Below are positions 1 to 7,931 of a stretch of 42,465 nt of DNA, piece after piece. The position numbers were made by a program, and so were the translations under genes. The notes under the pieces were generated by a model, which did no database searches, was not told where the DNA came from, and saw nothing but the letters and a program-made list of their open reading frames with translations. The number at the start of each line of letters is the position of its first letter. Position 1 is the stretch's first letter. This DNA is from JBBDMW01 sp040878005 (GTDB lineage Bacteria; Chloroflexota; Dehalococcoidia; Lucifugimonadales; Lucifugimonadaceae): contig JBBDMW010000005.1 of assembly GCA_040878005.1 (NCBI GenBank), forward strand, positions 1 to 42,465. Direction: 5' to 3'.

Positions 1-112
1 CACGCCTCCTTCTGTAACCTGAAACCAATTACAGTCAATTGTCGAATTGCCCTAGCGTGATCCAGTGGTAGACGAGAGCGGACACTGCCCTTACCAGAAC
101 CGGGCCAGCACT

Positions 113-139
113 TCAAGGGACACCGATTTTCTCCCTTGA
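113..139 (-). terminator. hairpin downstream of the 148-594 gene
   Basis: A perfect 8-bp inverted repeat (TCAAGGGA at 113-120, TCCCTTGA at 132-139) with an 11-base loop lies just past the stop of the minus-strand gene ending at 148. The position suits a transcription terminator, but there is no clear T run after it on the minus strand. The rest of 1-112 shows no gene. Confidence 0.35.
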
Positions 140-147
140 TCCGATGA

Positions 148-594
148 TCAGTTCAATATGCTGACGCTTAGTGATTGCCCGGTGCGTCTATCAACGACGA
201 CCCGGCCTCCCAGTGGCTCTTGGAGTGGGACCTCAACAGTATCTAAACCGTCGCAGCCACCTCGCAGGGGAGTAGAGGAGGCCACCACCTTAACCTGCAC
301 ATCTACGTCCGTCTCCCGCAACAGCGTCACGTGCGGGTTCCCTTCGCAGGAGTCGACGATTAGCACGAGCCTCTCGAAATCGAAATCTCCGTCGGGGGAA
401 AGCACCTGCGCTCCGACCACACTCACTTCGCTACGCCAGACGCCCCCTCCGAAGACCTGCCATACCACGACAGCCGCCGCGAATCCTGCCATGAAACCCG
501 CGAACAAGAGCGGCACCGCTGCAGCAATCACCCAGTCCGGACGACGGGATAAGAATCTCCTTGAACCAGAGCTGTCAGTCACAGGGGTCTCCAT
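148..594 (-). CDS. small membrane-anchored protein of unknown function
   Basis: This encodes 148 residues with a short basic N terminus, one strong hydrophobic segment at about residues 20-48, and then a polar region of about 100 residues that should lie outside the cell. The outer part contains two cysteines (in SCEG and GGCDG) that could form a disulfide, and has a beta-strand-like alternation. I recognise no family. The ATG at 594 is supported by AGGA eight bases upstream. It lies 61 bases after the secreted-protein gene 656-1450 on the same strand, so the two may share a transcript. Function cannot be inferred. Confidence 0.6.
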   Translation of the reverse strand: METPVTDSSGSRRFLSRRPDWVIAAAVPLLFAGFMAGFAAAVVVWQVFGGGVWRSEVSVVGAQVLSPDGDFDFERLVLIVDSCEGNPHVTLLRETDVDVQVKVVASSTPLRGGCDGLDTVEVPLQEPLGGRVVVDRRTGQSLSVSILN

Positions 595-655
595 TGGACG
601 TTATCCTGGCTTCACAGTGACATTCCACTTGTAGCACGAATCCAGAGGTGCAGAT

Positions 656-1450
656 CTAATCGTCTGTGTCGATTAATTCACCGCCCAGATGCTCAGTGTT
701 GCTCTCGACGCCGCCTATAACCGGGCGAGTTGACTTAACCAGTGAGATCGCGATGCTGTCGAGAGTGTTCTCTCTCGTCGCATCAATGACGCTCTGCTCT
801 GCAACGACCCGAAGATCATCCAGCACTGAGTCAGAGGCAGTGTCTTCCATTACAACTAATGTCGTTATCTTGCCTGTCGCATAGTCATGAGAAGTGACGG
901 CGTCGCGGACTTCAGAACTTTCGAACACAGCGTAGTGGGCCGCCTCGATCGCCCTTTGGAACTCAATCTCCGAAACGCCCATGCCCGTGCGCACGTCGAC
1001 GGAGACGGCAGTGTGGCTGTTGGTGAAAGCGCGCATCATCTCAAGCGCCGCGTCGGGAGCGCTACCCTTGAACGCAATCCATGCGTTGTTAGCGTCTACG
1101 ATCTCCGCTCCCGCAAAGTCTTCAGGAAATGTTTCGCGGATTCCCGCGACCGCCAGGGCGAAGTTGTCGTTCCAGGCATAACGATCGATAGCGGCCTGGA
1201 GCGATATGCCTAAACTGCTGGCGACAGTCTGTAAATCCTGAAGTTCCACGTCACTGATCGAGTCGTCGACTTTAGGCGGCGCCACATCCGCCACATCCGG
1301 CATGGACGAACCCTCAAGTCCTGCCTGGTCGGATGAGGCTGCCCCGCCCTCCGCAGATGCGGCGATTAGAGACAGAGACACCGCGATCAGAGACAGAATT
1401 AGTAACGGAAAGATCAGTGTGATTCTTGGGCGCAGTTTGCCATGCAACAT
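656..1450 (-). CDS. secreted protein of unknown function
   Basis: This encodes 264 residues. The ATG at 1450 is chosen over an in-frame ATG at 1510 because GGAG lies eight bases upstream and the protein then opens with a basic residue stretch and a hydrophobic signal segment (about residues 10-32, ending AASAEGG). The mature part is acidic and soluble. The stretch around YAWNDNFALAV and the following AWIAFKGSAPDAA loosely resembles the pro-regions that precede trypsin-like proteases in Actinobacteria and Chloroflexota, but no protease domain follows: the frame stops at 656. It could be a stand-alone pro-domain-like protein or a truncated protease precursor. That resemblance is from memory and is weak. 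Confidence 0.55.
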   Translation of the reverse strand: MLHGKLRPRITLIFPLLILSLIAVSLSLIAASAEGGAASSDQAGLEGSSMPDVADVAPPKVDDSISDVELQDLQTVASSLGISLQAAIDRYAWNDNFALAVAGIRETFPEDFAGAEIVDANNAWIAFKGSAPDAALEMMRAFTNSHTAVSVDVRTGMGVSEIEFQRAIEAAHYAVFESSEVRDAVTSHDYATGKITTLVVMEDTASDSVLDDLRVVAEQSVIDATRENTLDSIAISLVKSTRPVIGGVESNTEHLGGELIDTDD

Positions 1451-1643
1451 GCTATCTACTCCATATTGAGTCCCTGAGGAGGACTTGCCTCTTGCATGCT
1501 TGAGCAACAATCAACGCCGACGGCTCAAGTCGTTCGAGACAATCTCTATTTCTCCTGGTCCCATTGCGGGGTTCTACTGTCAGCCATTCCCCGTCCTTCC
1601 AGAGGTGGGAGGACGAGTGGCGGTACTCGGGCGAAGTGCAGCA

Positions 1644-1955
1644 CTACAGCATGAAGACCTCGCCGGTGCCGATGTCGAAGAACGTGGTGTTGTGCAGGTT
1701 ACCGTAGTTGGTTGACGAAAAAGGCCATGTCAGCCCGTTATTGCAGATGGCCCCTGCACAGATGGCAATATCGAGCTCGTCAAACGTTACTCCCACGGAC
1801 GGTATGCCGGGACTCCAGTTCAACTCTAGTTTGGTTTGTCCTCAGGGATTCATACCTTCGACCGACGGATTAAAAGTCCGCTGCTCTACCACAGAGTTAA
1901 AGGCCCCGGCATCCAGGGTATGGCGCCAATCCCCGGTCGTGCCACGTTCGCGCCG
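1644..1955 (-). pseudogene. decayed frame encoding a secreted-protein-like C terminus
   Basis: On the minus strand one frame stays open from just after a TAA at 1956-1958 to a TAG at 1644-1646, except for one internal TGA at 1842-1844. Its translation has a believable composition on both sides of the TGA: GDWRHTLDAGAFNSVVEQ before it, and after it a Cys/Asn/aromatic-rich tail including LDIAICAGAICNNG and FFDIGTGEVFML. No ATG with a ribosome site is visible. It could be the 3' remnant of a larger exported protein, or chance openness in GC-rich DNA. The rest of 1451-2224 (before 1644 and after 1955) shows no convincing gene apart from the ribosome site of the next gene. Confidence 0.3.
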
Positions 1956-2224
1956 TTACACACTGCTACAGATACCTGGAACAGCCGCCCGCCGCTACCC
2001 ATCAATCAGCCATATATGAACTGTGAACACCGTCCCAGGTACACACGCATCTTCCCCTACTCGAAACCGTCGCGAGAAGCACTTGATCCGCACCCCATCA
2101 ACACCCGAACGCAGCTAAGATACGCCTCGGCCTTGGACGGTTGGCCCGTTAAAGCCGGCAGATCAACCGCCCGCCCCACCCGTTGGCAGGCCAGCACTAC
2201 ACACAGACCTACCGAAGGCACGCC

Positions 2225-3418
2225 ATGACAGACTCCCCACATCTCAAATGCGACCTGTTAATCAAGGGCGGCAGAGTCATCGATCCGGCCAACGGCATAG
2301 ACGATTTCCTCGATGTCGCCATATCAGGCCACGTGATTTCTGCCGTAGCCAGGGACATACCCGAATCTTCAGCGGCCCGCGTCGCACATGTGCCAAGCTG
2401 GCTGGTCACACCGGGGTTGGTGGACCTGCACGCCCACTTCTTCGGCTACTTCGGAGCAGTCTTTCCGGATGAAACCTGCCTCCCCACCGGCGTCACCACG
2501 GCCCTGGACGCGGGCGGATCGGGCCACCTTACTTTCGATACCTTCAACCGCGAAGTGATCCAGCGCAGCGCCGTCCGAGTCTTCGCACTGCTGAACATCG
2601 CCGGAGAGGGCATGGTGGGCGATCCGGAGCAAGACGTCGAAGGCATGGACGTCTCCGCAGCGGCGGCCAAGATCGAGCAGCGGGCGGACATCATCGTCGG
2701 TCTGAAGGTCGCCCACTTCCGCGGTCCCGGCTGGCAGCCGCTCGATCACGCTGTTGAAGCAGCGAGAGCCACCGGCACATTCGTTATGGTGGACCAGACG
2801 CCAATCGCATCTCGTCCCATGGACCAGATGATGCTTGAGCACATGCGCCCCGGCGACATCGTGACGCACTGTTACGCTGACAGCAAGCCAATGGTGGGCG
2901 CCAGCGGCCAGGTCAAGTCCTACTTCCGGGAAGCGCGCGAGCGCGGCATACACTTCGACGTTGGCCACGGCGCAGGCAGCTTCTCCTGGAAAATAGCTTC
3001 AACAGCATTCGACCAGGGGTTTCCTCCGGACACCATCAGCACTGACCTGCATCGCAGCAGCATCCTCGCGTCCAACGCCACCATGCCTGAAACCATGTCC
3101 AAGATGCTCGAATGTGGCATGGACCTGGCCGATGTCATCCGTGCCTCCACAAGAGAGCCGGCCTTGAAACTGGGCCACCCTGAACTGGGGACGTTGTCCC
3201 AGGGAGCCGTTGCTGATGTAACGGTGTTGGAAATGCAGGAGGGCCAGTTCGGCCTCACTGACAACGGCACAACTGGTCAGCGCGTCCGCCAGGCCAGCCG
3301 GAGGTTGATCGCTCAAATGACGATCTGCGGCGGCACCGTGAAATGGGACTTGAGCGGCGTCTCAAAAGAGGACTGGAGCAATACGCCGGCGCCCTACGAG
3401 GTTCCGGAAGAGGAGTAA
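2225..3418 (+). CDS. amidohydrolase-superfamily metalloenzyme (dihydroorotase-like)
   Basis: This encodes 397 residues. The ATG at 2225 has GAAGG six bases upstream and matches the usual start of the family (DLLIKGGRVIDP). The protein has the composite beta-sandwich and TIM-barrel layout: an N-terminal sandwich strand set, the first metal motif VDLHAH (H69, H71) after TPGLVD, a likely carbamylated lysine in VGLKVAHF, later metal histidines in IVTHCYAD and DVGHGAG, and the catalytic aspartate in ISTDLH. The C terminus returns to the sandwich (GAVADVTVLEM). It most resembles the amidohydrolase/deacetylase subgroup related to dihydroorotases and D-amino-acid or N-acyl hydrolases. The substrate cannot be read from sequence. 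No partner gene lies beside it, and it converges on lepB. Confidence 0.85.
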   Translation: MTDSPHLKCDLLIKGGRVIDPANGIDDFLDVAISGHVISAVARDIPESSAARVAHVPSWLVTPGLVDLHAHFFGYFGAVFPDETCLPTGVTTALDAGGSGHLTFDTFNREVIQRSAVRVFALLNIAGEGMVGDPEQDVEGMDVSAAAAKIEQRADIIVGLKVAHFRGPGWQPLDHAVEAARATGTFVMVDQTPIASRPMDQMMLEHMRPGDIVTHCYADSKPMVGASGQVKSYFREARERGIHFDVGHGAGSFSWKIASTAFDQGFPPDTISTDLHRSSILASNATMPETMSKMLECGMDLADVIRASTREPALKLGHPELGTLSQGAVADVTVLEMQEGQFGLTDNGTTGQRVRQASRRLIAQMTICGGTVKWDLSGVSKEDWSNTPAPYEVPEEE

Positions 3419-3573
3419 CGGCAGCCCTCCTCAGCTGACAGCCCTGCTGGTGCCACAGCGGTTGGCAAGCACTGCAACAACGGCGCACATGCCCTGAACA
3501 CTTCCCGTGGACTGGACGTGCAACTCTCCGGTCCTGTACCGAATTGCCTGGGTGCTGCCCGTTCGAAACCTGG

Positions 3574-4116
3574 CTAATGAAAGAGCCGGAACGCGTCCCA
3601 CGGCCAGTAGGTCACCCATGCCCGCCCCACAATAGCGTCTCCGTCCACAAAGCCCCAATTGCGGGAGTCATTGGACACCCCACGGTTATCACCCAGGACG
3701 AAGTACTCGTCTGGTGGCACCACCGCGGGATACTCATCCTCGCGCGCCGACGTATCAATGTCCACGTAATCTGTAAGCTCGCCGTTGACAAACACTTCAC
3801 CATCAACGACGTTCACGGTGTCGCCTGGTAAGGCAATCACTCGCTTCACATAATCAGTTGTGCTTCCATTCGGCGGCTTGAACACAACAATGTCGCCACG
3901 CTGTGGACCGTGAAAAAGATAGTGATCACTGCCAAACAGGCTGGCGTCTGCCCTGGCGTAGACAAACCGGTTCACCAGCAGCCGCTGCCCGTCTTGCAGG
4001 GTGGGCGACATGCTGCTGCCCTCCACCATGAAGCTCTGGGTGGTAACTTGGAGCGCCACAAATATCAGCACGGCGGTTATGGCCGTCTCCGCCGTTTCCC
4101 TTAGTGAGCGCCGCAC
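3574..4116 (-). CDS. lepB: signal peptidase I
   Basis: This encodes 180 residues. It is a membrane serine protease that removes signal peptides from exported proteins. One N-terminal membrane segment (about 12-29) is followed by box B with the catalytic serine in GSSMSPTL (S35), box D with the general-base lysine in DYVKRVIALPGD (K91), and box E in YFVLGDNRGVSNDSR. The length is typical of short monoderm-type enzymes with one anchor. The gene is divergent from the ECF sigma gene across a 179-base spacer that holds three copies of an 8-bp motif, so the two may be co-regulated. Its likely clients in this window include the secreted proteins without a lipobox. The lipoproteins and pilins would need other peptidases, and I see none here. 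Confidence 0.93.
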   Translation of the reverse strand: MRRSLRETAETAITAVLIFVALQVTTQSFMVEGSSMSPTLQDGQRLLVNRFVYARADASLFGSDHYLFHGPQRGDIVVFKPPNGSTTDYVKRVIALPGDTVNVVDGEVFVNGELTDYVDIDTSAREDEYPAVVPPDEYFVLGDNRGVSNDSRNWGFVDGDAIVGRAWVTYWPWDAFRLFH

Positions 4117-4193
4117 AGGATTCTCCAGGCAGGATTCAAAGTGACATCATCGGTAATTAATCTGCCGGCACAATGATTATATGGCCTTCGCGT

Positions 4194-4252
4194 TACGGTT
4201 CCGGTAATACTTGCGTTCAAGCGCAGAACCGTAAGCCCGGTGAAGAACCGTA
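4194..4252. promoter_or_regulatory. three copies of an 8-bp motif between lepB and the ECF sigma gene
   Basis: The 8-mer GAACCGTA occurs at 4226-4233 and 4245-4252 on the plus strand and, inverted (TACGGTTC), at 4194-4201. The two direct copies start 19 bases apart. The GAAC core resembles the -35 element of many ECF promoters, so the set could be an autoregulated sigma promoter plus an operator shared with lepB. I did not find a clearly spaced -10 element, so the role is inference. Confidence 0.4.
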
Positions 4253-4295
4253 CATTGATACGTGCGAACTCCAAGGGCCGGCTTCCTGGTGACAT

Positions 4296-4880
4296 TTGAC
4301 GAACGAAGACGAACAGAAACTCATACAGTTCAGCATTGACGGCGATCTCGATGCCTTCAATCGCTTGGTTGAGATGTACCAGGACGCTGTCTTCAGCGTA
4401 ACCCTCCGCATGGTTCGCAATCATGCCACGGCAGAAGACGTCACCCAGGAGACCTTCGTCTCAGCGTTCCGCAGCATACGGTCATACCGGGGCGGCAATT
4501 TCCGCGCCTGGCTGCTCAGGATAGCCCGCAACAACACCTACGATCACCTCCGCAAGGTCAAGCGGAGGCCGGAAGTCTCGATCGACGAGGACATCGTAAC
4601 GTTCAGTGAGACCGTAGAGTCGTCTGAGCGAGGCCCCGAGGAGTGGGCCATCGCAGAGGAGCTTAAACAGGCGATCACCGATGGACTCGGCGAGTTGCCC
4701 CCTGATCAGCGCATGGCCGTGGTCCTGGTGGACATCGAAGGCTATCGTTACGAGGAGGCGGCTGAGGTCATGGGCGTCTCCGTGGGAACCGTGAAATCCA
4801 GGCTCAACCGTGCCAGGACCCGTCTCCGGGACATTCTCCAGGCCCGGCCGGAACTTTTACCGGCCTCCATGCGTCTATAA
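4296..4880 (+). CDS. RNA polymerase sigma factor, ECF (RpoE-like) subfamily
   Basis: This encodes 194 residues. It has a sigma-2 domain (about 8-78) with the core-binding and -10 recognition features in AEDVTQETFVSAFRS and the following FRAWLLRIARN, and a sigma-4 helix-turn-helix (about 125-182) ending VSVGTVKSRLNRARTRLR. Sigma-1 and sigma-3 are missing, as in all ECF factors. The start is a TTG at 4296 that directly follows an in-frame stop two codons upstream. There is no earlier alternative, and the ribosome site (GGTGA) is weak and close, so initiation may be poor. The next gene, 25 bases downstream, is a membrane protein in the usual anti-sigma position. The pair probably forms an envelope-stress switch. 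Confidence 0.92.
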   Translation: MTNEDEQKLIQFSIDGDLDAFNRLVEMYQDAVFSVTLRMVRNHATAEDVTQETFVSAFRSIRSYRGGNFRAWLLRIARNNTYDHLRKVKRRPEVSIDEDIVTFSETVESSERGPEEWAIAEELKQAITDGLGELPPDQRMAVVLVDIEGYRYEEAAEVMGVSVGTVKSRLNRARTRLRDILQARPELLPASMRL

Positions 4881-4904
4881 GACAGGAGGCCAGAAACCGG
4901 ACCT

Positions 4905-5817
4905 ATGTTTAACCTAAAGCGCATCTTCCGTAAGAACGTGAATCTTGATGACTCAGAGATGGCATACGTTGAAGGACGCGCCGCTGATGAGGAGTCAGGG
5001 CGCGTCCNNNNNNNNNNCCCCCCCCCGCGCCCGGCTTTCCAAATCTCCCGAGGAAGAGTGGGAGGTCGAGAGCCTGCGGGACACTGTGTCACTGCTCCGT
5101 TCCGTAGCCCCTGCCAGGGCCCCGCGGTCTTTCCAGCTGCAGGAGGCTCCCGCGCCGGCAGGCAGGAGAGCGCCGAGGCTTGCGATGGCCCCGGCTGCAC
5201 TGGCGGTGGCCGCTGCCCTGTTTGTAGGTGCGTTGACCGCCGGAGACCTCACAGGTGCGGTCAACCAGGGTGGCGGAGCGAACGACCCGGCAGCCTTCAC
5301 CACGGCGTCAGAAAACGAAGACAGCCATGAAGGCTCGCCCGAGCACGATCTATTCACTGAAGAACAGCTACGCGGCACGCAGATCCCTGATGACGCCCTC
5401 TCCACCTTCAGCGCAGGCCAGGCCGATGGCACCCATACCCCTGAGCAAGCGCCCCCCGCGGACAGTGCAGGTCAAACCGCCGAGCCCGCTTTCACTCGGG
5501 AACAAGAATCAGCGGACAATCCTACGCCGGAAGTGCAGGCAACCCTGACTTCGGGCCACCCGACGGCTTCGGGGGCTGTTACCGCGGCTGCCACGCCATT
5601 TGCCTTGCCATTTACGGACGACGGCACTTGGTTAAGTTCCGGCGCCACATCCCCTGAATCGGGTGAACGCATGAGGGAAACCGGCGAATCGTGGCAGTCT
5701 GTATCCGAGAACTCCGGCTGGACATTGCCAGTACGGGAACTCCAGGCGGCAGGCGCGGGCCTGGCAGTTGCCATGGCGGGCCTGTGGGCGTTCCTCCGCA
5801 GGCGCGCCACGACTTAA
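4905..5817 (+). CDS. putative anti-sigma membrane protein, interrupted by an assembly gap
   Basis: The ATG at 4905 opens a basic, then acidic segment (MFNLKRIFRKNVNLDDSE) of 34 codons that runs into the Ns at 5008-5017. After the gap the open frame is shifted and continues to a TAA at 5815-5817. The second part has an Arg/Ala-rich cytoplasmic piece, a membrane segment (about 5188-5245), a long Glu/Thr/Pro-rich outer region and a second hydrophobic segment near the end, followed by Arg residues (FLRRRATT). That topology and its place behind an ECF sigma factor suggest an anti-sigma factor. No zinc-binding ZAS motif is visible. The C-terminal helix plus basic tail also resembles a sorting or anchoring tail. 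Joining the two parts into one gene is inference, because the gap length is unknown. Confidence 0.5.
5008..5026. other. scaffold gap (10 Ns) followed by a run of nine Cs
   Basis: Positions 5008-5017 are N and 5018-5026 are nine consecutive Cs. Ten Ns is a common placeholder for a gap of unknown length, and a homopolymer directly beside it is often a sequencing or assembly artefact. The reading frame of the gene crossing it changes across the join. Confidence 0.95.
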
Positions 5818-5982
5818 CACCTCCGGGTCAGAACAACAGGCAGGCTCTCCGCATCGTCGGACAAGCCTGCCACTACTTGGCCCGGCCACGACATGTTCCA
5901 CGGCCCATTGGCGAACTGCGTGCCATTTCCCTTGGCCAGTCTGCCAAAAACCAGTTGCCACAACCACGAAATCAGGACCTGT

Positions 5983-6008
5983 GGAACAAAACAGGCGGCT
6001 GGTGCGTC
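5983..6008 (+). promoter_or_regulatory. possible ECF-type promoter upstream of the SIMPL lipoprotein
   Basis: GGAAC at 5983-5987 is separated by 17 bases from CGTC at 6005-6008, the layout of many ECF promoters, followed by an AT-rich stretch (TTTATATATAA). It lies in the 343-base spacer 5818-6160, which otherwise holds no gene. It could be driven by the sigma factor encoded at 4296. This is pattern matching only. Confidence 0.35.
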
Positions 6009-6160
6009 TTTATATATAACCGGCTCCCAAATGGAGCATCCGGCGGCCGGGTTCCAACAGGACCCGCTGCGCATGCCCAAATGTGAGAACGGTTGGCAAA
6101 TCGACCAAACAATGGTGTTTCGCCGGGCAACTCCCGGCCAAGAAACAAGGGTGAAAGTAT

Positions 6161-7093
6161 ATGAGACTCATGGCGAGTTCCAAGCGAAGACTAATCGGGG
6201 CAGTCGCCCTGGCTATGGTCGCCGTCATGGCGATCGGCTGCACGGCGGCCGCCAGCGAAAATCCCGACGACTCTGAGAACAAGAATCCAGCCCTCGGAAC
6301 CAATCTTGGCGCCAACATACCTACCGGCTCCAGTATGCCTGAGCGTTCCGGCGACATGATCAACTACGCCCAGTCATCAGTTGGTTCAGGCCCCATATAC
6401 CCCGGCCAGCCCGGTTACGGAGTCAACCAGAGCGGTATCTGGGTGACCGGGTACGGCTCCATGGACCTCCCCGCTGACATCGCCAAGGTTTACCTGGGCG
6501 TAGAAGCCCGTGAAGAAACCGTCGCTGAAGCACGTGAAGCCGCGGCTGACGCCATGGAGCGGGTGCTGGACGCCATCAGGGCGCTCGGCATCGACGATGA
6601 CGACATTGTGACGACCTCCTTCAACATCCACCCGCAGACAGTGTGGGTAGAGGTTTCTGATAGCGCTGGCAGGCACAGCGAGCCACGCATCACGGGATAC
6701 ATCGTGTCCAACCAGGTTGAGGTGACAGTTCGTGACCTTGATGACCTCAGCCCGGTCGTTGACACCGCCGCCGCGGAGGCCGGAGACCTGGTTCGCATCA
6801 ACAACATCCAGTTCACGGTAGATGACCCGTCAGAATACGGCGCGGCCACCCGTGAAAGGGCAGCACAGGATGCAAAGGCAAAGGCGGAGCTTTACGCCCA
6901 GGCCATGGGTGTAACCCTTGGAGACCTGGTGTTCCTGACCGAAGTTGGTTCATCAGCGCCGATGGAAGAATCATTCCCCGCTGCCGAGCGCGGCGCAATG
7001 GCAGCCGACGGCGCCTTTACCCAGACGCCCATCCAGAGCGGCGAACTGACAGTTTCTACGACTATCCAGGCGGTTTTCGCTATCGTCCCGTAA
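6161..7093 (+). CDS. SIMPL-domain (DUF541) lipoprotein
   Basis: This encodes 310 residues. A lipoprotein signal peptide with basic SSKRR, a hydrophobic core and lipobox AIGC predicts lipidation at C27. A low-complexity linker (about 28-88) leads to one SIMPL domain (about 92-309), starting IWVTGYGSMDLPADIAKVYL and including TTSFNIHPQ and GYIVSNQVEVTVRDL, and ending TTIQAVFAI. SIMPL proteins form beta-rich periplasmic or cell-surface assemblies, and their biochemical role is poorly defined. Some are linked to oxidative or envelope stress. GGGTGA precedes the ATG with normal spacing. The gene stands alone between the sigma locus and dcd, flanked by a possible ECF promoter and two hairpins, which fits single-gene expression. 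Confidence 0.88.
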   Translation: MRLMASSKRRLIGAVALAMVAVMAIGCTAAASENPDDSENKNPALGTNLGANIPTGSSMPERSGDMINYAQSSVGSGPIYPGQPGYGVNQSGIWVTGYGSMDLPADIAKVYLGVEAREETVAEAREAAADAMERVLDAIRALGIDDDDIVTTSFNIHPQTVWVEVSDSAGRHSEPRITGYIVSNQVEVTVRDLDDLSPVVDTAAAEAGDLVRINNIQFTVDDPSEYGAATRERAAQDAKAKAELYAQAMGVTLGDLVFLTEVGSSAPMEESFPAAERGAMAADGAFTQTPIQSGELTVSTTIQAVFAIVP

Positions 7094-7124
7094 GCCCCGG
7101 GACTAGAAAACCGCTGATTGGTGG

Positions 7125-7159
7125 GAGCCCGCACTTCATGCTGCAAGAAGTGCGGGCTC
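7125..7159 (+). terminator. long perfect hairpin after the SIMPL gene
   Basis: A 13-bp perfect inverted repeat (GAGCCCGCACTTC at 7125-7137, its complement at 7147-7159) surrounds a nine-base loop, 32 bases past the SIMPL stop codon. The T content after it is low, so it may work as a 3'-end stabiliser or a factor-assisted terminator. Confidence 0.6.
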
Positions 7160-7210
7160 TTCGCGTTCGTCTTGTTTGCCGTTGCAGCAGGTTCCAGTTA
7201 TCCAGGAACT

Positions 7211-7253
7211 GCCTGGCGCACTGAGTCCATAACCCCTTCGCCAGGGCTTTTTT
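7211..7253 (+). terminator. second terminator-like hairpin with a T run
   Basis: GCCTGGCG (7211-7218) can pair with CGCCAGG (7239-7245) plus the following GC with one bulge, and six Ts follow at 7248-7253. This has the form of a Rho-independent terminator and would separate the SIMPL gene from the dcd-rib operon. Confidence 0.5.
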
Positions 7254-7292
7254 CATTGCCGCCCTCTGCCCCCATCGTTACAATCCACCCTC

Positions 7293-7304
7293 ATCACGCG
7301 TGAT
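7293..7304. promoter_or_regulatory. 12-bp palindrome before dcd
   Basis: ATCACGCGTGAT is a perfect palindrome ending 29 bases before the dcd start codon, in the short leader of the dcd-rib operon. It could be an operator. No FMN riboswitch consensus is visible in this leader. Confidence 0.3.
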
Positions 7305-7333
7305 TTCGCTCACAAATTAGCCCGGGAGGACAC

Positions 7334-7921
7334 ATGGTCTTAAGCGACCGGACCATCAAAGAACAGATTGAGGCCGGCCGGATCATCATTGACCCGTTCG
7401 ATCCGAGGGATGTGCAGCCAGCCAGCGTTGACCTTCACCTGGACAGCAAGATACTCGTGTTCAGGAACTCCACGGCACCCTACATAGACCTGCGTGCTGA
7501 TCTCCCGGAACTGACAGAGCCACTTGTAATAAAGGATGACCAGCCGTTCATTCTGCACCCCGGCGAGTTCGTCCTGGGAAGCACCTTCGAACACATAGAA
7601 ATACCCAACAACATCGTGGCCCGCCTCGAAGGCAAAAGCTCCCTCGGACGCATAGGCCTACTCATACACTCCACGGCCGGCTACGTGGACCCGGGCTGGA
7701 AAGGCCACCTGACCCTGGAGCTGACAAATGTATCCCGCCTGCCGGTTACGCTCTACTACGGAATGCGCATCGGCCAGATTTCATTCCTCCAGATGACTAC
7801 CGAAGTTGACCGGCCATACGGATCCAGTGAGTTGGGCAGCCGCTACCAGGGCCAGACCGACCCCACGGCCAGCCGCGCCCACCTCGATTTCGACAGTCAG
7901 ATCAGGCGCGGTGGGCGCTGA
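7334..7921 (+). CDS. dcd: dCTP deaminase
   Basis: This encodes 195 residues. Dcd converts dCTP to dUTP (or dUMP in the bifunctional form), feeding dTMP synthesis in the cytoplasm. The N terminus MVLSDRTIKEQIEAGRI and the central block EGKSSLGRIGLLIHSTAG, followed by YVDPGWKGHLTLEL, are hallmarks of the Dcd/dUTPase trimer fold, with active-site Arg, Glu and Ser inside the block. The length is typical. A strong GGGAGG site precedes the ATG. The gene is the first of a tight run with the riboflavin genes: ribD starts ten bases after its stop. Whether it is mono- or bifunctional cannot be decided here. Confidence 0.93.
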   Translation: MVLSDRTIKEQIEAGRIIIDPFDPRDVQPASVDLHLDSKILVFRNSTAPYIDLRADLPELTEPLVIKDDQPFILHPGEFVLGSTFEHIEIPNNIVARLEGKSSLGRIGLLIHSTAGYVDPGWKGHLTLELTNVSRLPVTLYYGMRIGQISFLQMTTEVDRPYGSSELGSRYQGQTDPTASRAHLDFDSQIRRGGR

Positions 7922-7931
7922 CCTCAGTCCA

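Noticed and set aside
3558..3570. GTTCGAAAC resembles a tRNA T-loop
   Set aside because: No acceptor stem, D arm or anticodon arm could be built around it, and it lies next to the lepB stop codon.
3419..3573. Small minus-strand frames between the amidohydrolase and lepB
   Set aside because: They run across the gene ends, lack ribosome sites and show no recognisable content.
7254..7333. FMN riboswitch before the riboflavin operon
   Set aside because: None of the conserved RFN element blocks is present in the short leader or between the operon genes.
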